DNA of 64,000 nucleotides from Hanleya hanleyi (GCA_036873755.1 JAVTVY010039337.1:62001-126000), one strand, 5' to 3'; shown: positions 1 through 13,018, numbered from the stretch's first letter. Program-made: numbers and translations. Notes: generated by a model not told the origin, from the letters alone.

Positions 1-109
1 CAAGCCAGGCTACGCCTGGATAGAAGTCAGCCAAGATCACGGTTATTAGACGAACCTAGGGTGAGATAATAATCACACGGAAGAAGTGGCATCGCCGATA
101 CGTACAAAC

Positions 110-600
110 CATGTGAAGACAGACGTATCCACGGTGAGGAGACAAGCCCATCTGTAGAATGGAATTCTTACAAGAAGAAGCAGACGTATCCACGGTGGGA
201 AGACGAACCGACCTGTAGAAGGGAATACGTACCTACAAGGTAAACAGACGTATCGACGGCGGGAAGACGAGTCTATCTCTAGGAAAATATGTACCTGCGA
301 GGGGAAGACGGTTATATCCACGGTGAGAAGCCACGACACATTCAGGGAACTTTCTTGGGAAGATATACTTACCTTGGAGGGAAGACGATACGGAAGCATC
401 CTCGCAAGATAGGTTACAACTGTGGACATATCCACGGTGGGAAGACGAACCTCCCTGCAAGAGGGGATTTCTCACAAGGAGAAGCAGAAGTATTCACGGT
501 GGGAAGACGGAGCAATCGTCTGGGACCATACGTACGTGTAAGGGGAAGACGGTTATATCCACGGTGGGAAGCCACGGCGTTTTCTGGGGACGATATACCT
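110..600. repeat. Degenerate minisatellite, unit about 60 bp
   Basis: The phrase ATCCACGGTGGGAAGACG and variants recurs roughly every 60 bp (near 127, 187, 250, 315, 429, 493 and 555), separated by divergent spacer. Open frames here on both strands follow the repeat and share no recognisable protein features, so I do not call genes. Confidence 0.6.
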
Positions 601-1059
601 ACCTTACAGAGAAGAGAGCCGCTATATCCATAGCCTCGCTCCAACAGCCGGGAGAAGGAAGGATGTCGAGCCGCTATCCTTGGCCTCGCTCCAACGACAT
701 TCCATACCAAGAGAGGGGCCAGCAGCCAGGCCGCCCCTACGATCACCTACCGCGTGGAAAGGGCCAGCAACCACGCAGCCCTTTACGCGGCGCGTGTATA
801 TGATAACTGTACATATTTACATCTTTACTCACGATCATCCTGTACATTTAACTGAATATTATTACCCATTAATTGACTCTATATCAGCCCTGGTTGTCTC
901 TACACTCTCCTACTTTCTCGATCCAGACAAGGTGACAGGCCGAAGTGAATCTCCAGTTGGCAAGGACTAGTGCCGGCAGGGACCGCGGCCTGACAGCTTG
1001 TACGCTACCATTTAACGAGACTAAGCTCAGCTGCGTCCCATTCATTGTCCGGCCCGGCA

Positions 1060-1345
1060 CACGTTACACCGGCAAGACATCGTGATGTTCCAAAAATATC
1101 AAATCCGTATCTCTGATCAGTATTCTTAATCCATATGATTTTCGTTGTAAAGTCGTTATCTAGAATATGATGTATCTCAGTCACGCTTTCATTGTGCATG
1201 TTCATATGAACACAATGAGAATCTTCAAATGCAAGGAAGAGTGAGCGAATGAACGCGATTTAACGGGCCTGAAATTTGTTGATTCAGATGGCACCTAGCT
1301 CCGGGTTAAGCGGAATTAGACACACTTTATGAAAACGTACCGCCA
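1060..1345 (-). mobile_element. Family X retroelement, 3' tail fragment
   Basis: Read on the minus strand, this matches the 3' tail of the X copies at 28.8, 38.8, 55.6, 57.4 and 62.3 kb: GCTTAACCCGGAGCTAGG, then a CTGAGATACATCAT-like stretch, a GGATTAAGAATACTGATCAG-like stretch and AACATCACGATGTCTTGCCG. Protein-coding parts and the extreme 3' tip (GACTAGACGCTTGTAA) are missing. Confidence 0.7.
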
Positions 1346-1439
1346 TAGATCAGCATGCAATAAGTCGGTCAGATGGTGGGCTGCCAGATGGTGGGCTGTT
1401 CAAATCGTTTTTCGTCCGGGGTCCGTCGTCCGTCGTCCT

Positions 1440-3175
1440 TCGTCCGTCAGTCCGTCAGACCGTCCGTAAACAATTCTTGTTATCGCGATTTCTCAGGAAC
1501 TACTTAATGGATCCTTCTCAAATTTGGTACACAGGTTCCCCTTGGGGACTAGTTGTGCAAGATACCTTTTCTGGTCCGATTCGAAAATCCAATATGGCCG
1601 CCAGGCAGCCATGTTGGATTTCCCCATGAAAACTTGTTATCGCGATTTCTCGGGAAATACTGTATGGGTCTTTCTCAAATTTGGTACACAGGTTCCCCTT
1701 GGGGTCTAGTTGTGCAACATACCTTTTTGGTCCGATTCGAAAATCCAATATGGCCACCAGGCAGCCATCTTGGATTTCCCCATGAAACCTTGTTATCGCG
1801 ATTTCTCAGGAACTACTGCATGGATCTCTCTCAAATTTGGTACACAGGTTCCCATTGGGGTCTAGTTGTGCAAGATACCTTTTCTGGTCCGATTCGAAAA
1901 TCCAATATGGCCACCAGGCAGCCATCTTGGATTTCCCCATGAAACATTGTTATTGTCATTTCTCAGGAAGTACTGCATGGATCTTTCTCAGATTTGGTAC
2001 ACAGGTTCCCCTTGGGGTCTGGTTGTGCAGGATACCTTTTCTGGTCCGATTCGAAAATCCAATATGACCTCCAGGCAGCCATCTTGGATTTCCTCATGAA
2101 ACTTTGTTATCGTCATTTCTCAGGAACTACTGCATGGATCTTTCTCAAATTTGGTACACAGGTTTCCCTTGGGGTCTAGTTGTGCAAGATACCTTTTTCG
2201 GTCCGAATCGAAAATCCAATATGGCCACCAGGCAGCCATCTTGGATTTCCCCATGAAACCTTGTTATCGCGATTTCTCAGGAACTACTGCATGGATCTTT
2301 ATCAAATTTGGTACACAGGTTCCCCTTGGGGTCTAGTTGTGCAAGATACCTTTTTTGGTCCGATTCGAAAATCCAATATGGCCACCACGCAGCCATCTTG
2401 GATTTCCCCATGAAACCTTGTTATCGCGATTTCTCAGGAACTACTTTATGGATCTTTCTCAAATTTGGTACACGGGTTCCCCTTGGGGTCTAGTTGTGCA
2501 AGATACCTTTTTTGGTCCGATTCGAAAATCCAATATGGCCACCAGGCAGCTATCTTGGATTTCCCCATGAAACCTTGTTATCGCGATTTCTCAGGAACTA
2601 CTGCATGGATCTTTCTCAAATTTGGTACACAGGTTCCCCTTGGGACCTAGTTGTGCAAGATACCTTTTCTGGTCCGATTCGAAAATCCAATATGGCCACC
2701 AGGCAGTTATCTTGGATTTCCCCATGAAACATTGTTATTGTCATTTCTCAGGAACTACTGCATGGATCTTTCTCAAATTTGGTACACAGGTTCCCCTGGG
2801 GGTCTGGTTGTGCAAGATACTTTTTCTGTTCCGATTCGAAAATCCAATATGGCCACCAGGCAGTCATCTTGGATTTCCCCATGAAACTTTATCGTGATTT
2901 CTCAGGAAGTACTGCAGGGATCTTTCGCAAATTTGGTACATAGGTTCCCCTTGGGGTCTAGTTGTGCAAAATACCTTTTTTGGGTCCGATTCGAAAATCC
3001 AATATGGCCGCCAGGTGGCCATCTTGAGTTTTCCCTTGAAACATTGTTATCGTGAATTCTCAGGAAATATTTCATGGATCTTTCTGAAATTTGGTACACA
3101 GGTCCCACGTGGGGCCCAGTTGTGCAAGATACGTTTTTTGGTTCGATTCGAAAATCCAAGTTACGCTTCAAATTA
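1440..3175. repeat. 157-bp satellite array, about 11 copies
   Basis: Tandem repeat with the phrases TTGGTACACAGGTTCCCC, GATTCGAAAATCCAATATGG, GCAGCCATCTTGGATTTCCC and ATCGCGATTTCTCAGGAACT. Equivalent points fall at 1837, 1994, 2151, 2308, 2465 and 2622, exactly 157 bp apart. Because 157 is not a multiple of three, the same 61-residue frame reappears in each copy one frame over. These open frames are by-products of the repeat. The array is preceded by a CCGTCCGT-type simple sequence (1410-1470). The last copies (2885-3175) are the most diverged. Confidence 0.9.
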
Positions 3176-3439
3176 ATACGGTATTCCCGATTTGTGACGT
3201 TGCATCACAAGAGTCGGCGGATCAAACCGTGGGGCATATTCTATATATTGACTATAGAGAATATCCACACCTTCACCTTCCATATCAAGGAGTTCACATA
3301 ATTTGGAATTAAAATGTATTTCTTCAAATTTTAAATCAGTTTTCTTTAGTCCATGCAGTTGCAAGTGAACTGCCCCACCCTTTCGTCTGCCGGCGGGTCG
3401 GATACATAAAGGGACGTCACTCTTGTGACTCAACGTCAC

Positions 3440-4183
3440 AACTCGACAACTGTAGACTACTGCATGTTTCGATACAAGGGAGATAATCAGGATTCAGGCA
3501 CTTTCGAAGTTTAAACATTACTGCGCGGACCAGATCCCTTCCGTATTAAGTATTGTACTATCTTATTATTTTCGAGCATGGTATCTTAAAAGAGATATCT
3601 CAAACTAGCCCAGTAAACAGAACAGAATTAGCATTCGTTCCTAGTTATAAAATCTTAAGTATATTTAGTATGGTGGCCATATGCCAAAGTGTCAAAGAGA
3701 TTTGTCTTCGCTTCCAGTACCCAATGATGAGACGTGCAAAAAAAAAAAAATACTTCAAAACGAAGACGAAGGATCCTCCCTACATGTATATTCTCTTGTA
3801 TTATAACAACCGACATAAGTACAGTTTCAAGAAATCTCGAAACTCCTGAAACTTAGATAATATCTTGGTGTTTTTCAGTGTCCCTTTTTCGTTCTTTTTC
3901 GCTCAGATTCGAAATTCTGTAAACAAAATTACAAATCAATCGTTTGTTCTTAGTAACAATGGACAAAAAGATCCTCTTGTCATTAGCTTACAATTATCGG
4001 ACAATGGTGGGCGCCAAGATCCTTCAGGATCTCTCGTTGAAGAAAATGATCACTGGTGATTCTGACTTGAGCTGTGCCCATCTTAATATAGGCATGATTT
4101 CAACTTGGGGTGGGGGGGATTTCCAAGAGTTCAGTGCGTGTCGGTCTTAATGCCTACCCGACTTTGTAGGTCCTGTGACGTTA
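3440..4183. other. Unassigned intergenic DNA
   Basis: A-rich sequence with a poly-A run near 3739. Short open frames on the plus strand have no recognisable motifs. I see no gene here. Confidence 0.5.
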
Positions 4184-4354
4184 GTTTTCAATTTCAATTA
4201 GCTTTATTGACGTAGACATAATTGTCTCTTGTCATATATACGGTATACATTGATGGCTCGGTGGAACAACCAAATAAACACACATAATAATTAATACAGA
4301 ATTACAGCTGATTATGCAACAAAGCAGATGAGTGAGGACAAACTGTAAGTAAAG

Positions 4355-6790
4355 TTATAACATTGCTCTATCTCTTATTTGGAACGCTTCATAAATAAAT
4401 TTTGCTAGCCATTTCAGAATACCCGTTTGTTTACTAGAGAGTAACTGTACTGTTTTGTATACACTAGGTTTTCTCCAGAAATATGGTTTAATATATATAG
4501 ACCTAATTTCCATATATAACGGACAAATAAGTAAAAAATGATACTCGTTTTCTACATCAGAATTACAGTTGAAACATACTCGATCATGTGGGTCAAGCCT
4601 ATTGATCCCATGCCGCCCTGTTTCAATACGAAGCTTATGCGCCGACATTCGCAGTCGCGCAAGTGCATGGCGATGTCTTGAGTTAATAACTTTCTCTAAA
4701 TATTCTTCAGAACAAAAATCATTTTTCAAATACTTATACAGGCTCAATTTGCTTGATTCCAAGTCAGAAAACCAGTTTGAAATAAATATATCTTTCACCC
4801 TAATTTTAAACGTACTCAAAAAATTATTACTAACAGAATCTCTATACATCCACACTTCCGCGAAACCATGAGCTGACAATATGTTTTGTACCGAAGACGC
4901 CCAATTCGAAACTCCTTGTTCAGCCGAGATAACAAGGTTTTTGTACACAGTACTTAATATCAAATGTGTACTATTATGAACTTTTAACCAATATTTAATA
5001 ATTTGAGCCAACCGTTCGCACCGCATTGGTAATCTACCAAGTTCTCCGTAAACCGCTGCATTTCAAGTAGTTTTATAAACATTCAGGACATTTTTGCAAA
5101 AATTTCTATGAACTCTTTCAATCGCTGTACCTGCATGAAATCCCCAAATTTCACAGCCATAGCTTAGTACTGGGCCGACACATGCGTCGAATATCTGGCA
5201 TGTCGTTTTGGGTAGAAGCTGACAAACACGCATATTTTTTAGCAATAAATTCAAGGATTTCAGACCCTTATCTGCAATGGTTTTTTGGGTTATCGTGAAT
5301 TTTAAGTTACTCGTCAAAACTAATCCCAAATAACAAAACTGCTCAACTACCTCAATTGGAACTCCAGCAAAGGACCACTCTTCAACAAACTTCAGTTTCC
5401 CCCCTCTTCTAAACACCATGACTTTTGTTTTCCCAGTATTCACCGTTAACCCCCAATCAGTACAGAACTTAAACAATATATTCAGCGATTTCTGCAAACT
5501 ATCCGCTGATTTTGAAAACAATACTAAATCATCAGCATACAATAGCAAGTGTAGCGTTAATTCATTTAACTCTATACTGTCGTCGCCTTCATTTATCAAA
5601 TAATTTTCAAAATCATCAATAAATAAACAGAAAAGAATCGGAGACAGTACCTCACCCTGCCTCAATCCCTCGTTAATCAGAAAATAAGGGCTTTTTACAC
5701 CATTGTGCATGATACATGATTTTACAGATAAATACATTGATTGCAATATTGTAAGTACTTTACCTCGGATCCCATATCTATACAATTTATACCACAAGGC
5801 GTCTCTACTAACACTATCAAACGCCTGTTTAAAGTCCACAAACGTTGAATAAATTTTATTGCCCTTATCTATATAATTCTTAACAATACCTTGTAACGAA
5901 AAAATGGCATCAACTGCACCTAGACCTCGCTTAAATCCAAACTGCGCATCAGAAATAACATCATTCTCATCAACCCACTTATTAATTCTATTATTCAAAA
6001 TATCTGTAAACAGTTTTGATAGACAACTTGTCAAAGTTATCGCTCTATAATTCTCAGTGGCATTACGATCACCTTTCTTAAATATCGGGAGTATAATACC
6101 CTCAGTCCATGACGTCGGAAAATAACCAGAGTACAAAATTACATTGAATAGTTTAGAAAGAACGGGGCATAATATATCCCCACCAGCTTTGAAATATTCA
6201 TTTAACATATTGTCCGAACCATGAGATTTGCCTGTCTTAGAGCGGGCAATAGATTGCAGAATTTCAACTTCTGTAATTGGCTCATCGAGCTCCTCGATTA
6301 CACAGTCATAATTAATATCAGAATCAAGAGATGGGGTTGAAACGGTACTACGGTTTGTCTGTAAATCCTTGAAGTGCTAAAAAAATTCATTAGTTGCTAT
6401 ATTATCACCAGCAGACGTTTTCTTACATTTATTAATATATTTCCAAAATTCTTTTGGGTTTTTGTTTCTCAAGGCTGCTAATTCTTTTGCCTTTTTCCTA
6501 CGAAAAACTCCTTTTGCTTTCTTACACGTATGTTTATAGATTCTTTTACTTTCATGCAAATTAATTCTGTCCAGATCACTAAAATATTCATTATATTTTC
6601 TCAAACTCTGCAGATATTCGTTCTTTGCATTTTTACATTTCTCATTAAACCACTCGGCACAACCTCTACCTTTATATACAAATGACACACGATTTATTTT
6701 TCTTCTCTGTGACACCTTGAAATACTTATTCCCAATATCATGCAGAATACCTGTGAGTTTATCAACGGATGCATCAATTGAGTCCTTATC
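4355..6790 (-). pseudogene. LINE reverse transcriptase and C-terminal zinc-binding region, two in-frame stops
   Basis: One continuous frame from about 6790 down to 4355, broken by TAG at 6377-6379 and TGA at 5063-5065. All three open segments are in the same phase. Motifs in order: IILPIFKKGDRNATENYR, AQFGFKRG, STFVDFKQAFDSVSR (catalytic Asp), GLRQGEVLSPILF, LLLYADDLVLFS (catalytic YADD) and the thumb/GLTVNTGKTKVM region. After the TGA come GELGRLPMRCERLAQIIKYW, then RIETGRHG…CFNCNSDVENEYHFLLICPLY, a CCHC-like zinc-binding element common after RT in marine-invertebrate LINEs. It would reverse-transcribe the element at nicked DNA. The stops make this copy inactive unless read through. Confidence 0.85.
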
Positions 6791-7761
6791 TCTCGCAGAT
6801 CTTCAACACATGTGTGAATTTTGTCTTTATTAATCACTAGTTCATTAGCAAAAACTGTCTCATACTGCTCATCCCATTTCATTTTATCAGTCACAACAAT
6901 CATCTCTGGATCGTAAACCGTAGCTGTACCACACGATATACTAAAAGATAAGGGAGAGTGTGTCGAGTACCGCGTCAGCTCCTCAATATTAAAATCTGTT
7001 ATATATTGGAAATTGTCCGCATTAGTCAACAAATAATCGATCACACTTCTACCCGAACTACTACAAAATGTAAACCTTCCCAGGTCCTTGTCTCTATATA
7101 ATCTACCATTAACAATGCGCAGACCAGTTGAAACACACAAATCCAGCAGTGAAACACCAAAGCTATTTGACTTCGAGTCCATAGACACTCTAGATTGACA
7201 CTGGTCAGAAATATACGTTTCTCTATCCTCAAACGGCAAAGGTCCGTCATGTGTTACATAATCTGGTCGGTTGGATGTCCTTGAATTCATGTCTCCTGCA
7301 AGTAAAACTACACCCAATTCGGTGAAGCGATTAACATCATCTTGTAATCTGTCAAATATATTGTCTCTATGTATATTGTAAAAACTTGATCCTTCAGGGG
7401 GTAAGTAAACTCCGCCAACATATCTGTCCTGTTCAGTTTTAAAGAAAAATCTATCAAGTTTAAGCCATACACAATAATCGTTTTTCTTCACACAATTTAC
7501 ACCTGGAAATATCGAATCCCTCACATAAGCTATAATTCCACCACTACATCTCTTCGCTTTTCTATGTTTATAGCTACGAAAAGCATGAATAGGTGTATAA
7601 CCTGTTATATCAATTTTGCTTGTTCGGCTTGTCCAAGTTTCAGAAAGAAATACAATGTCATAATCTTTTATATAGTCACAAAATTCATCATCGGTTTTCA
7701 GGTCGTCAGTCAATCCCTCAATATTCCAAATAAGTAACTTCAGTTCATCCTCACCGTCCCC
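6694..7761 (-). pseudogene. LINE endonuclease (EEP/AP-endonuclease-like) domain
   Basis: The frame opens with LLIWNIEGL and continues with FLSETWTS (the catalytic Glu region), GGVYLPPEG, LLAGDMNSRT (the N/D region of the endonuclease), VIDYLLTN and YSTHSPLSFS (the terminal SDH-like motif, here TH). This order fits the exonuclease-endonuclease-phosphatase fold used to nick target DNA. No ATG is needed at the visible start, because the open frame runs from the TAG at 7762 and the annotated methionine would be a TTG. Near 6785 the reading shifts by one nucleotide: the continuation of the polyprotein lies in the frame of the next feature, while this frame stops at 6694. Confidence 0.8.
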
Positions 7762-7789
7762 CTAAGTACGCATTGGCTCGGTCATATTG

Positions 7790-8032
7790 CCACGGTCATC
7801 AGCACTTTCCTTTAAATCCAGTGAAGGTTGCTATATATACTTCACTGTGTCATTTATATAGTGATAATCCGGAGCAAGAGAATCGTCTATATTGCGTTTG
7901 GTGAATTAGAAGGAATGGGCTTTGAAATTACCTGTTTTTGAAAGCGTCTGCATATACCCAATGGAATACATATATGCTGTTGATATATTGTATTGCCGAC
8001 TTCCACATACATATTATTAGACATGGAAAAGA
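7790..8032 (-). pseudogene. Decayed family X reverse-transcriptase fragment
   Basis: On the minus strand this reads NNMYVEVGNTIYQQ, then a damaged GIP-type motif, and NIDD where the better copy at 40.3 kb has YMDD. It therefore aligns in order with the RT at 40,060-40,565 but contains several stops. It lies directly upstream of the LINE described above. Confidence 0.55.
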
Positions 8033-10449
8033 TGAAGAGTAATTCCTGTCATGATGTGTATCTCAGCCTCGCGTTGTAGATAATCATGTGCACACCTTAA
8101 CTGGAATGACCAGGCGGTCCCTAGAAGCCGGTATAAGTGGAATTACATAGAATATCGAAGAACAAATAATGTAATAGCTAGGTTAGGCCCAATCTCAATA
8201 AGTTAATATCCTATCACTGCTCTGCAACCGTTTCATGTTGCTATGTAGGATCTTACTGATTTCAATTGAATTTAGTGTTCAGAGCGCCCAGCTCCTGAAT
8301 ATTTAATAGTCTTGTGACATCACGGCCGTATTTAACTACTTTACTTGCAGTCGGGGAGGGGGGATAGGGTCATAGTCTCTGCTTTAACCCAAGGTTTACG
8401 CCAAGGACCAGTCCATAATTCTACCCCGCACTATGGTGCCAACCTGGCGGGAAGGCGGCAACATCAGAAGACTCCCCGATAGCTTGACGTGTGGTTCGGC
8501 TGAGCCAACCAGAAAACACTTACCATTATGTTTCCTTCCAAGCACTATGAAGAGCTCTCGGGATTGGTTGACACTCCGGTTACTGCCGGTTAGATCCTGC
8601 AAGCGAAATATCCAAATGGAGGAGCAGATAGGATTTAATTTAAATTAGATTGGGTTAAGCCATGGACCAAGTCTCGAGAATGGACCTTTCGTTGCAATTT
8701 TGTAGGGGCAACTCAGTTTTTACCCCAAAAGTATTTTACGGGTATTCCCTCTTCACATGCAAAAAGTTCCCATGTTTGCTCTTGCCCACTGATCAGGGCA
8801 TTCACGATACAGAAGAGTCCATTCATTTAACATTGAAAGGAGGGGGATAACTCCCGTAATGACTTCAGGGCTTCAGCATGCCATGAATCAGGATATCATT
8901 GAAAACCCTAGTCTATTTGAAATGAAACAGTCCAATGGAAATTTATCATGCAAGAGATTGGAATGTGACACCGCTGTCAGGAACAAGAGGAAATCGTGGA
9001 ACTGATACTACCTAAATACATGTACCAGCAAATACTACCGAAACGCCTGAATACTGTTATGTTTATCACGGAGTTCTCTTCCCCTTTTCAAGGTTGAATG
9101 TTAGAAAATCTTCTGTTTTGTGAACTTATGTGCACGTGAAAACGTGGAAATGTGTAGCGAATACCCATGAACTAATTTTGAGATAAAAAAGCAAGTTGAC
9201 CCCAAAAATATGCAACGAAACTTCATTTAGAGGCATAGTTCAGGACTTGGTCCATGGCCTTTATATGAGACGGGACGTTGTGCATTCTGTAATCATGACG
9301 GAACTGAAAGACACACAATGTATTTTTGGGGCGAGCAAATACACAATGTAATTTGTCGCGGGTAAAGGACTGATAAAGCTGGTAGACATTCCAGTATATC
9401 ATCGTTGGTCTAACTTTCTATAAGAGAGTCAACAGACGTTCCTGAATGTAGCGACTTCAGGATAATTTCACTACACTCTACATAGGTCATAGACCAGCTT
9501 CGCATGAAATATACCATTGACAAATTCACTCACGCGACATACATGTATGTTTGATTTACCCAAGTATACTTACTTCAGGAAATAAATTTGTATTTTGTAA
9601 ATTAGCATAGGGAAGACACGAGTTTTTACTGACGTCCACGGATGAGCAGACTCGGGCCTGCAGGCATATGTTGTCCCATATATCAGTTTCTGTAATAAAA
9701 CGTATCTTAGCTGCTGTCGCCTTTATCCTGTTATGATATTGTCTCGGTCAGAGATATAATCACTGAAGGAGAGAGTAAGAGATACATGTCTTTGAGCTGA
9801 GATGGATTATATATCACTAATGTCTAACTTTTGAGTAATCAGCAGAGTAATCGATCCTTATTCATATCCCAGAACGACTTTACTGGATGCGTAATGATCG
9901 GTATTCAATAGAAAGGCAGCTTACAAAGAGAATATCCGCATCCATAATCTCACGATTTTATTGAAACTGTCCCGACTCAAATACCTAGCCTACAGATGTT
10001 CGAAATGTACAATCAACAAGGCTGATCTACATACAAAGCTGATTTATTCTTAATGTCAGTCCGTGACGAAATCTCGATATGGGGAATCCCCATTTGAATC
10101 ACACTATACATGAAATATCACCAAGATAGCTACGAGGTTCAGGAAGATAGCATCAAGTGAAAATGAAAATCAAAAAGTAGATTTAACTACAAACGGGGGC
10201 CGAAAAAATTAAACATGCATTTTAAATGTTATACACCTGGGTAGATCTGTATGTCGGGATAGATCTATGACTTGCAAAGATAGCTGCGGGTTCACTTGGC
10301 TTATGAAACAGGGCATCCAACGTCCAATAGGGGCAGGGAACTTTTTGGTCTGATTTCCGTCAGGTTGAAACTTAGTCGGGATACATGCATACAGTCGCAT
10401 AGGATATTCCACGCCCAGTGGGCCCTGGAACCTGATATAAACTCGAACA
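8033..10449. other. Unassigned intergenic DNA
   Basis: No protein with recognisable motifs on either strand. Short open frames at 8396-8648 overlap on both strands and look incidental. No tandem array was seen. Confidence 0.45.
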
Positions 10450-11430
10450 TAGCAGTACGCAGATTTCTATTTTAAAGATTACAACACATATAAGGGAACC
10501 TTCCATTATTCTACCTCTTGGAATTCGTATGAAACCACACATTGTAGCAGCTGGTATTAAGCTTAGTCAAATTTTACCTAACAAGCTATTGCCAATTCCA
10601 CCATGGCAGTTAGCCAAACCAGAAGTAGATATTTCACTGACGAAATATAAAAAGGCAGACACGAGCTAGCTCGTGTATACACAAGAATTTGGTCTACTGA
10701 GAGAGAAATAATGATCACATCAGGCTATTTATACAGATGGTTGTAAAGATGGTGAGAGAGTAGCATGTGCTACTATCTTTAGTTCCAAACTAACACCTAT
10801 CGTCTACCAGGTAAAATTTCGATATTCACTGCAGAAGCAAAAGCTTTATTGTCAGCTTTAGAAGGTATTGGCATGGGTCCACTAAAAGGAAAAATATGTC
10901 ATATTCTCAGATTCACTGCCATGCTTTAAAGCGATTAAAAGTGGAAATTCAACTCATGCCACCGTCTTGAATATTCTACAATTATATGACATTAGATTTG
11001 ATCAACAGATTGATATTTTGTTTGTTGGGTGCCTAGTCACGTTGACATCAAAGGTGACACTGAGGCTGATAAAATGGCTAATACACGATTAACTCACGAA
11101 CATTTACTAAAAAAAGAGCCGGTCCCAAGGTGTATTCCATGCCTCGAAGATCTCACGGTGAGACATATTCGTATCGACTGTATAGATTTTAAGATTGTGA
11201 GAGATACTTTTTATCGAGCAGCTGCGTTGGAAGATCTTTTTAATCGAGTAAAAGAAGTTTGTATTTTAGATTATTTGAGAGAGATCGGTTTGTTGCATAA
11301 ATTTTAATGTATGTACCTGTTTAATGAGTTGTTAACTTGAATATTTAGAATTTTGTTTTATCGTCGCCCGATAGCTGAAATATTGCTGAACGCGACATTA
11401 AACCTTAATTCTCTCTCTCTCTCTCTCTCT
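10450..11430 (+). mobile_element. Family Y LINE, 5'-truncated copy with (CT)n tail
   Basis: Matches the Y copy at 61.5-63.2 kb: a region before RNase H, RNase H fragments (IYTDG-type start, TAEAKALLSALEG, HVDIKGDTEADKMA), a zinc-binding stretch (EPVPRCIPC) and the C-terminus ending near 11305. The 3' UTR ends GCTGAACGCGACATTAAACC then (CT)n at 11410-11430. Several frameshifts and stops are present. Compared with the 62-kb copy, an internal segment is deleted between ATGGCTAA and TACACGATTAACTC near 11075. Confidence 0.8.
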
Positions 11431-11580
11431 CCATGTGTACATCTATCCGTAGCCATTGAAATGTGCCTGGGGTGGTTTCAGAGTCGGTTCTAAAGAGCAG
11501 GGAAACTAGCGTCCGCTGAGGATGCCGAGGACATTACATATCCATGAACTCACAGAACTGTACTACTAGTTACTCGGTTT

Positions 11581-11680
11581 GTCAGTGACCCAATACAGAA
11601 ATATATGGGGTCAGTAAAATTGACGTCTCGCCAAATATAAATTTTACTGACACCATATATTTCTGTATTGGGTCACTGAC
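11581..11680. repeat. Inverted repeat, 40-bp arms, 20-nt loop
   Basis: Arms 11581-11620 (GTCAGTGACCCAATACAG…) and 11641-11680 are reverse complements with one mismatch (GGGG versus GGTG). The loop is 11621-11640. It could be a small foldback element or two head-to-head copies of one repeat. Confidence 0.85.
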
Positions 11681-11689
11681 AACCAGTGT

Positions 11690-12460
11690 AACGAATTTAC
11701 CTCGCTAAAGACCCTTTCTGAAAACGCTAATATCCATAGGCAAATTCTGTGTTAAATGACTTTTTGAGAACAACTTTGGCCCTATGTTGTTGGTGCTCAC
11801 GAAACAAACAAAAATGACTGTATGTAAAGTCACACATTTGCAATATTCATTGTCGTTGATCATCGCTGATTACGATGAAAAACGAGCTGTTCACAAAATG
11901 AATGCTATCTAATTTAGAACTACAGCTGCTGAAGCTCACCTTTATTACAAATACTTGTGGTCAAAATGAAGCCAGAGGAGTGATCGACGCGATGCACCGA
12001 CGTGTTTTGAGGTAGGTGCTACTGTAAAGGGAGATAACCTAATTACCCACCCCGAATTACAATCGACGGCGGTGGATGAAACCTAAATGGGCATAAAATT
12101 TGGCAATATGTCTAAAAAAACCTTCCACAAACCAGTCTGCGGTCTTTCGATCATCTAGCGACCGCATCTATTTAGACGTTCACCTTCAGCTCAGATCTGC
12201 GAACAACTGCGTCGTTTCTACATATTATAGATCGATGAAAGATTTAGATTAAATGAGTGCTTTAGATGGTTCTGAGAAGCGGGTGAGGACTAAGTAAACT
12301 TGAAGGAGCGTGGGGTAGTGGGGCCAATGTAAATGTAATATGGGAATAGTAAATTGGGGAAAAAATGTCTACAAAATGTTAATCGATATTGAATATATCA
12401 GTATTGATAGACATAATTTATTAAGGCAGATTGCTGAACTTTATCAAACATGCTTCTCTA
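11690..12460. other. Unassigned intergenic DNA
   Basis: No gene, array or recognisable transposon remnant was seen between the hairpin and the next Y copy. Confidence 0.45.
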
Positions 12461-12464
12461 ATCC

Positions 12465-13018
12465 AGCGATTGATCCTGTTGGAATCTCATATAGCGATTT
12501 CAGGTCCTCTATCTGTACTTATGTGAGACGGCTGTTTCAATCTTTATGGAATGCTGTGGATAATAACAAACTTCATGAGTTCTAAAAAAACTGTAGGCTA
12601 TACTCATCTGAACAGCCGGAAACGTTTCGATCAAAACATGCTCAGGCGATGTAGAATAGGCCATACACGATTAACTCACGAACATTTACTAAAAAAAGAG
12701 CCAGTCCCAAGGTGTGTTCCATGCCATGATGATCTCACGGTGAAACATATTCTTATCGAATGCATATAGATTTTAAGATTGTAAGAGATGCTTTTTATCG
12801 AGCGACTACTTTGGAAGATCTTTTTAGTCGGGTGAGGGAGGATTGCATCTTGGGTTATTTGAGAGAAATCGGGCTGTTACATAAGTTTTAATGTGTGTAT
12901 GTTTTAATGCGTTGGATACTAAGTTAGTGACTTGACTACTTAGAATTTTGTTTGATCGTCGCTATATAGCTGAAATATTGATGAACGCGACATTAAATCT
13001 TAATTCTCTCTCTCTCTC
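12465..13018 (+). mobile_element. Family Y LINE, C-terminal and 3' UTR fragment
   Basis: Begins within the region after RNase H (GISYSDFRSSICTYVRRLFQ), continues through RLTHEHLLKKEPVPRC and the C-terminus, then the 3' UTR with TATATAGCTGAAATATTG and a short (CT)n ending at 13018. It carries a stop after HEF near 12583 and other frame breaks. Confidence 0.75.

Larger units (their letters stand above)
4184..7761 (-). mobile_element. Nearly full-length LINE-type (non-LTR) retrotransposon
   Basis: Minus-strand element encoding an AP-type endonuclease, a reverse transcriptase and a C-terminal zinc-binding region, followed by a ~170-bp 3' UTR that ends with AATAAAGCTAATTGAAATTG near 4184-4203. 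The domain order EN-RT is that of non-LTR retrotransposons. The clade (Jockey/CR1-like) is a guess. The 5' side ends at a TAG at 7762-7764 just before the endonuclease start, so any ORF1 is missing or lies in unrecognised sequence. The coding part has only two in-frame stops and one frameshift, which suggests a fairly recent insertion compared with the other retroelements in the window. Confidence 0.85.

Noticed and set aside
1518..2897. Overlapping 61-91 residue frames that look like a protein family
   Set aside because: They are translations of the 157-bp satellite, shifted one frame per unit. No coding signature is present.
3173..3439. Minus-strand 88-codon frame
   Set aside because: No recognisable motif, and it overlaps the edge of the satellite. 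Could be a transposon scrap but I cannot support it.
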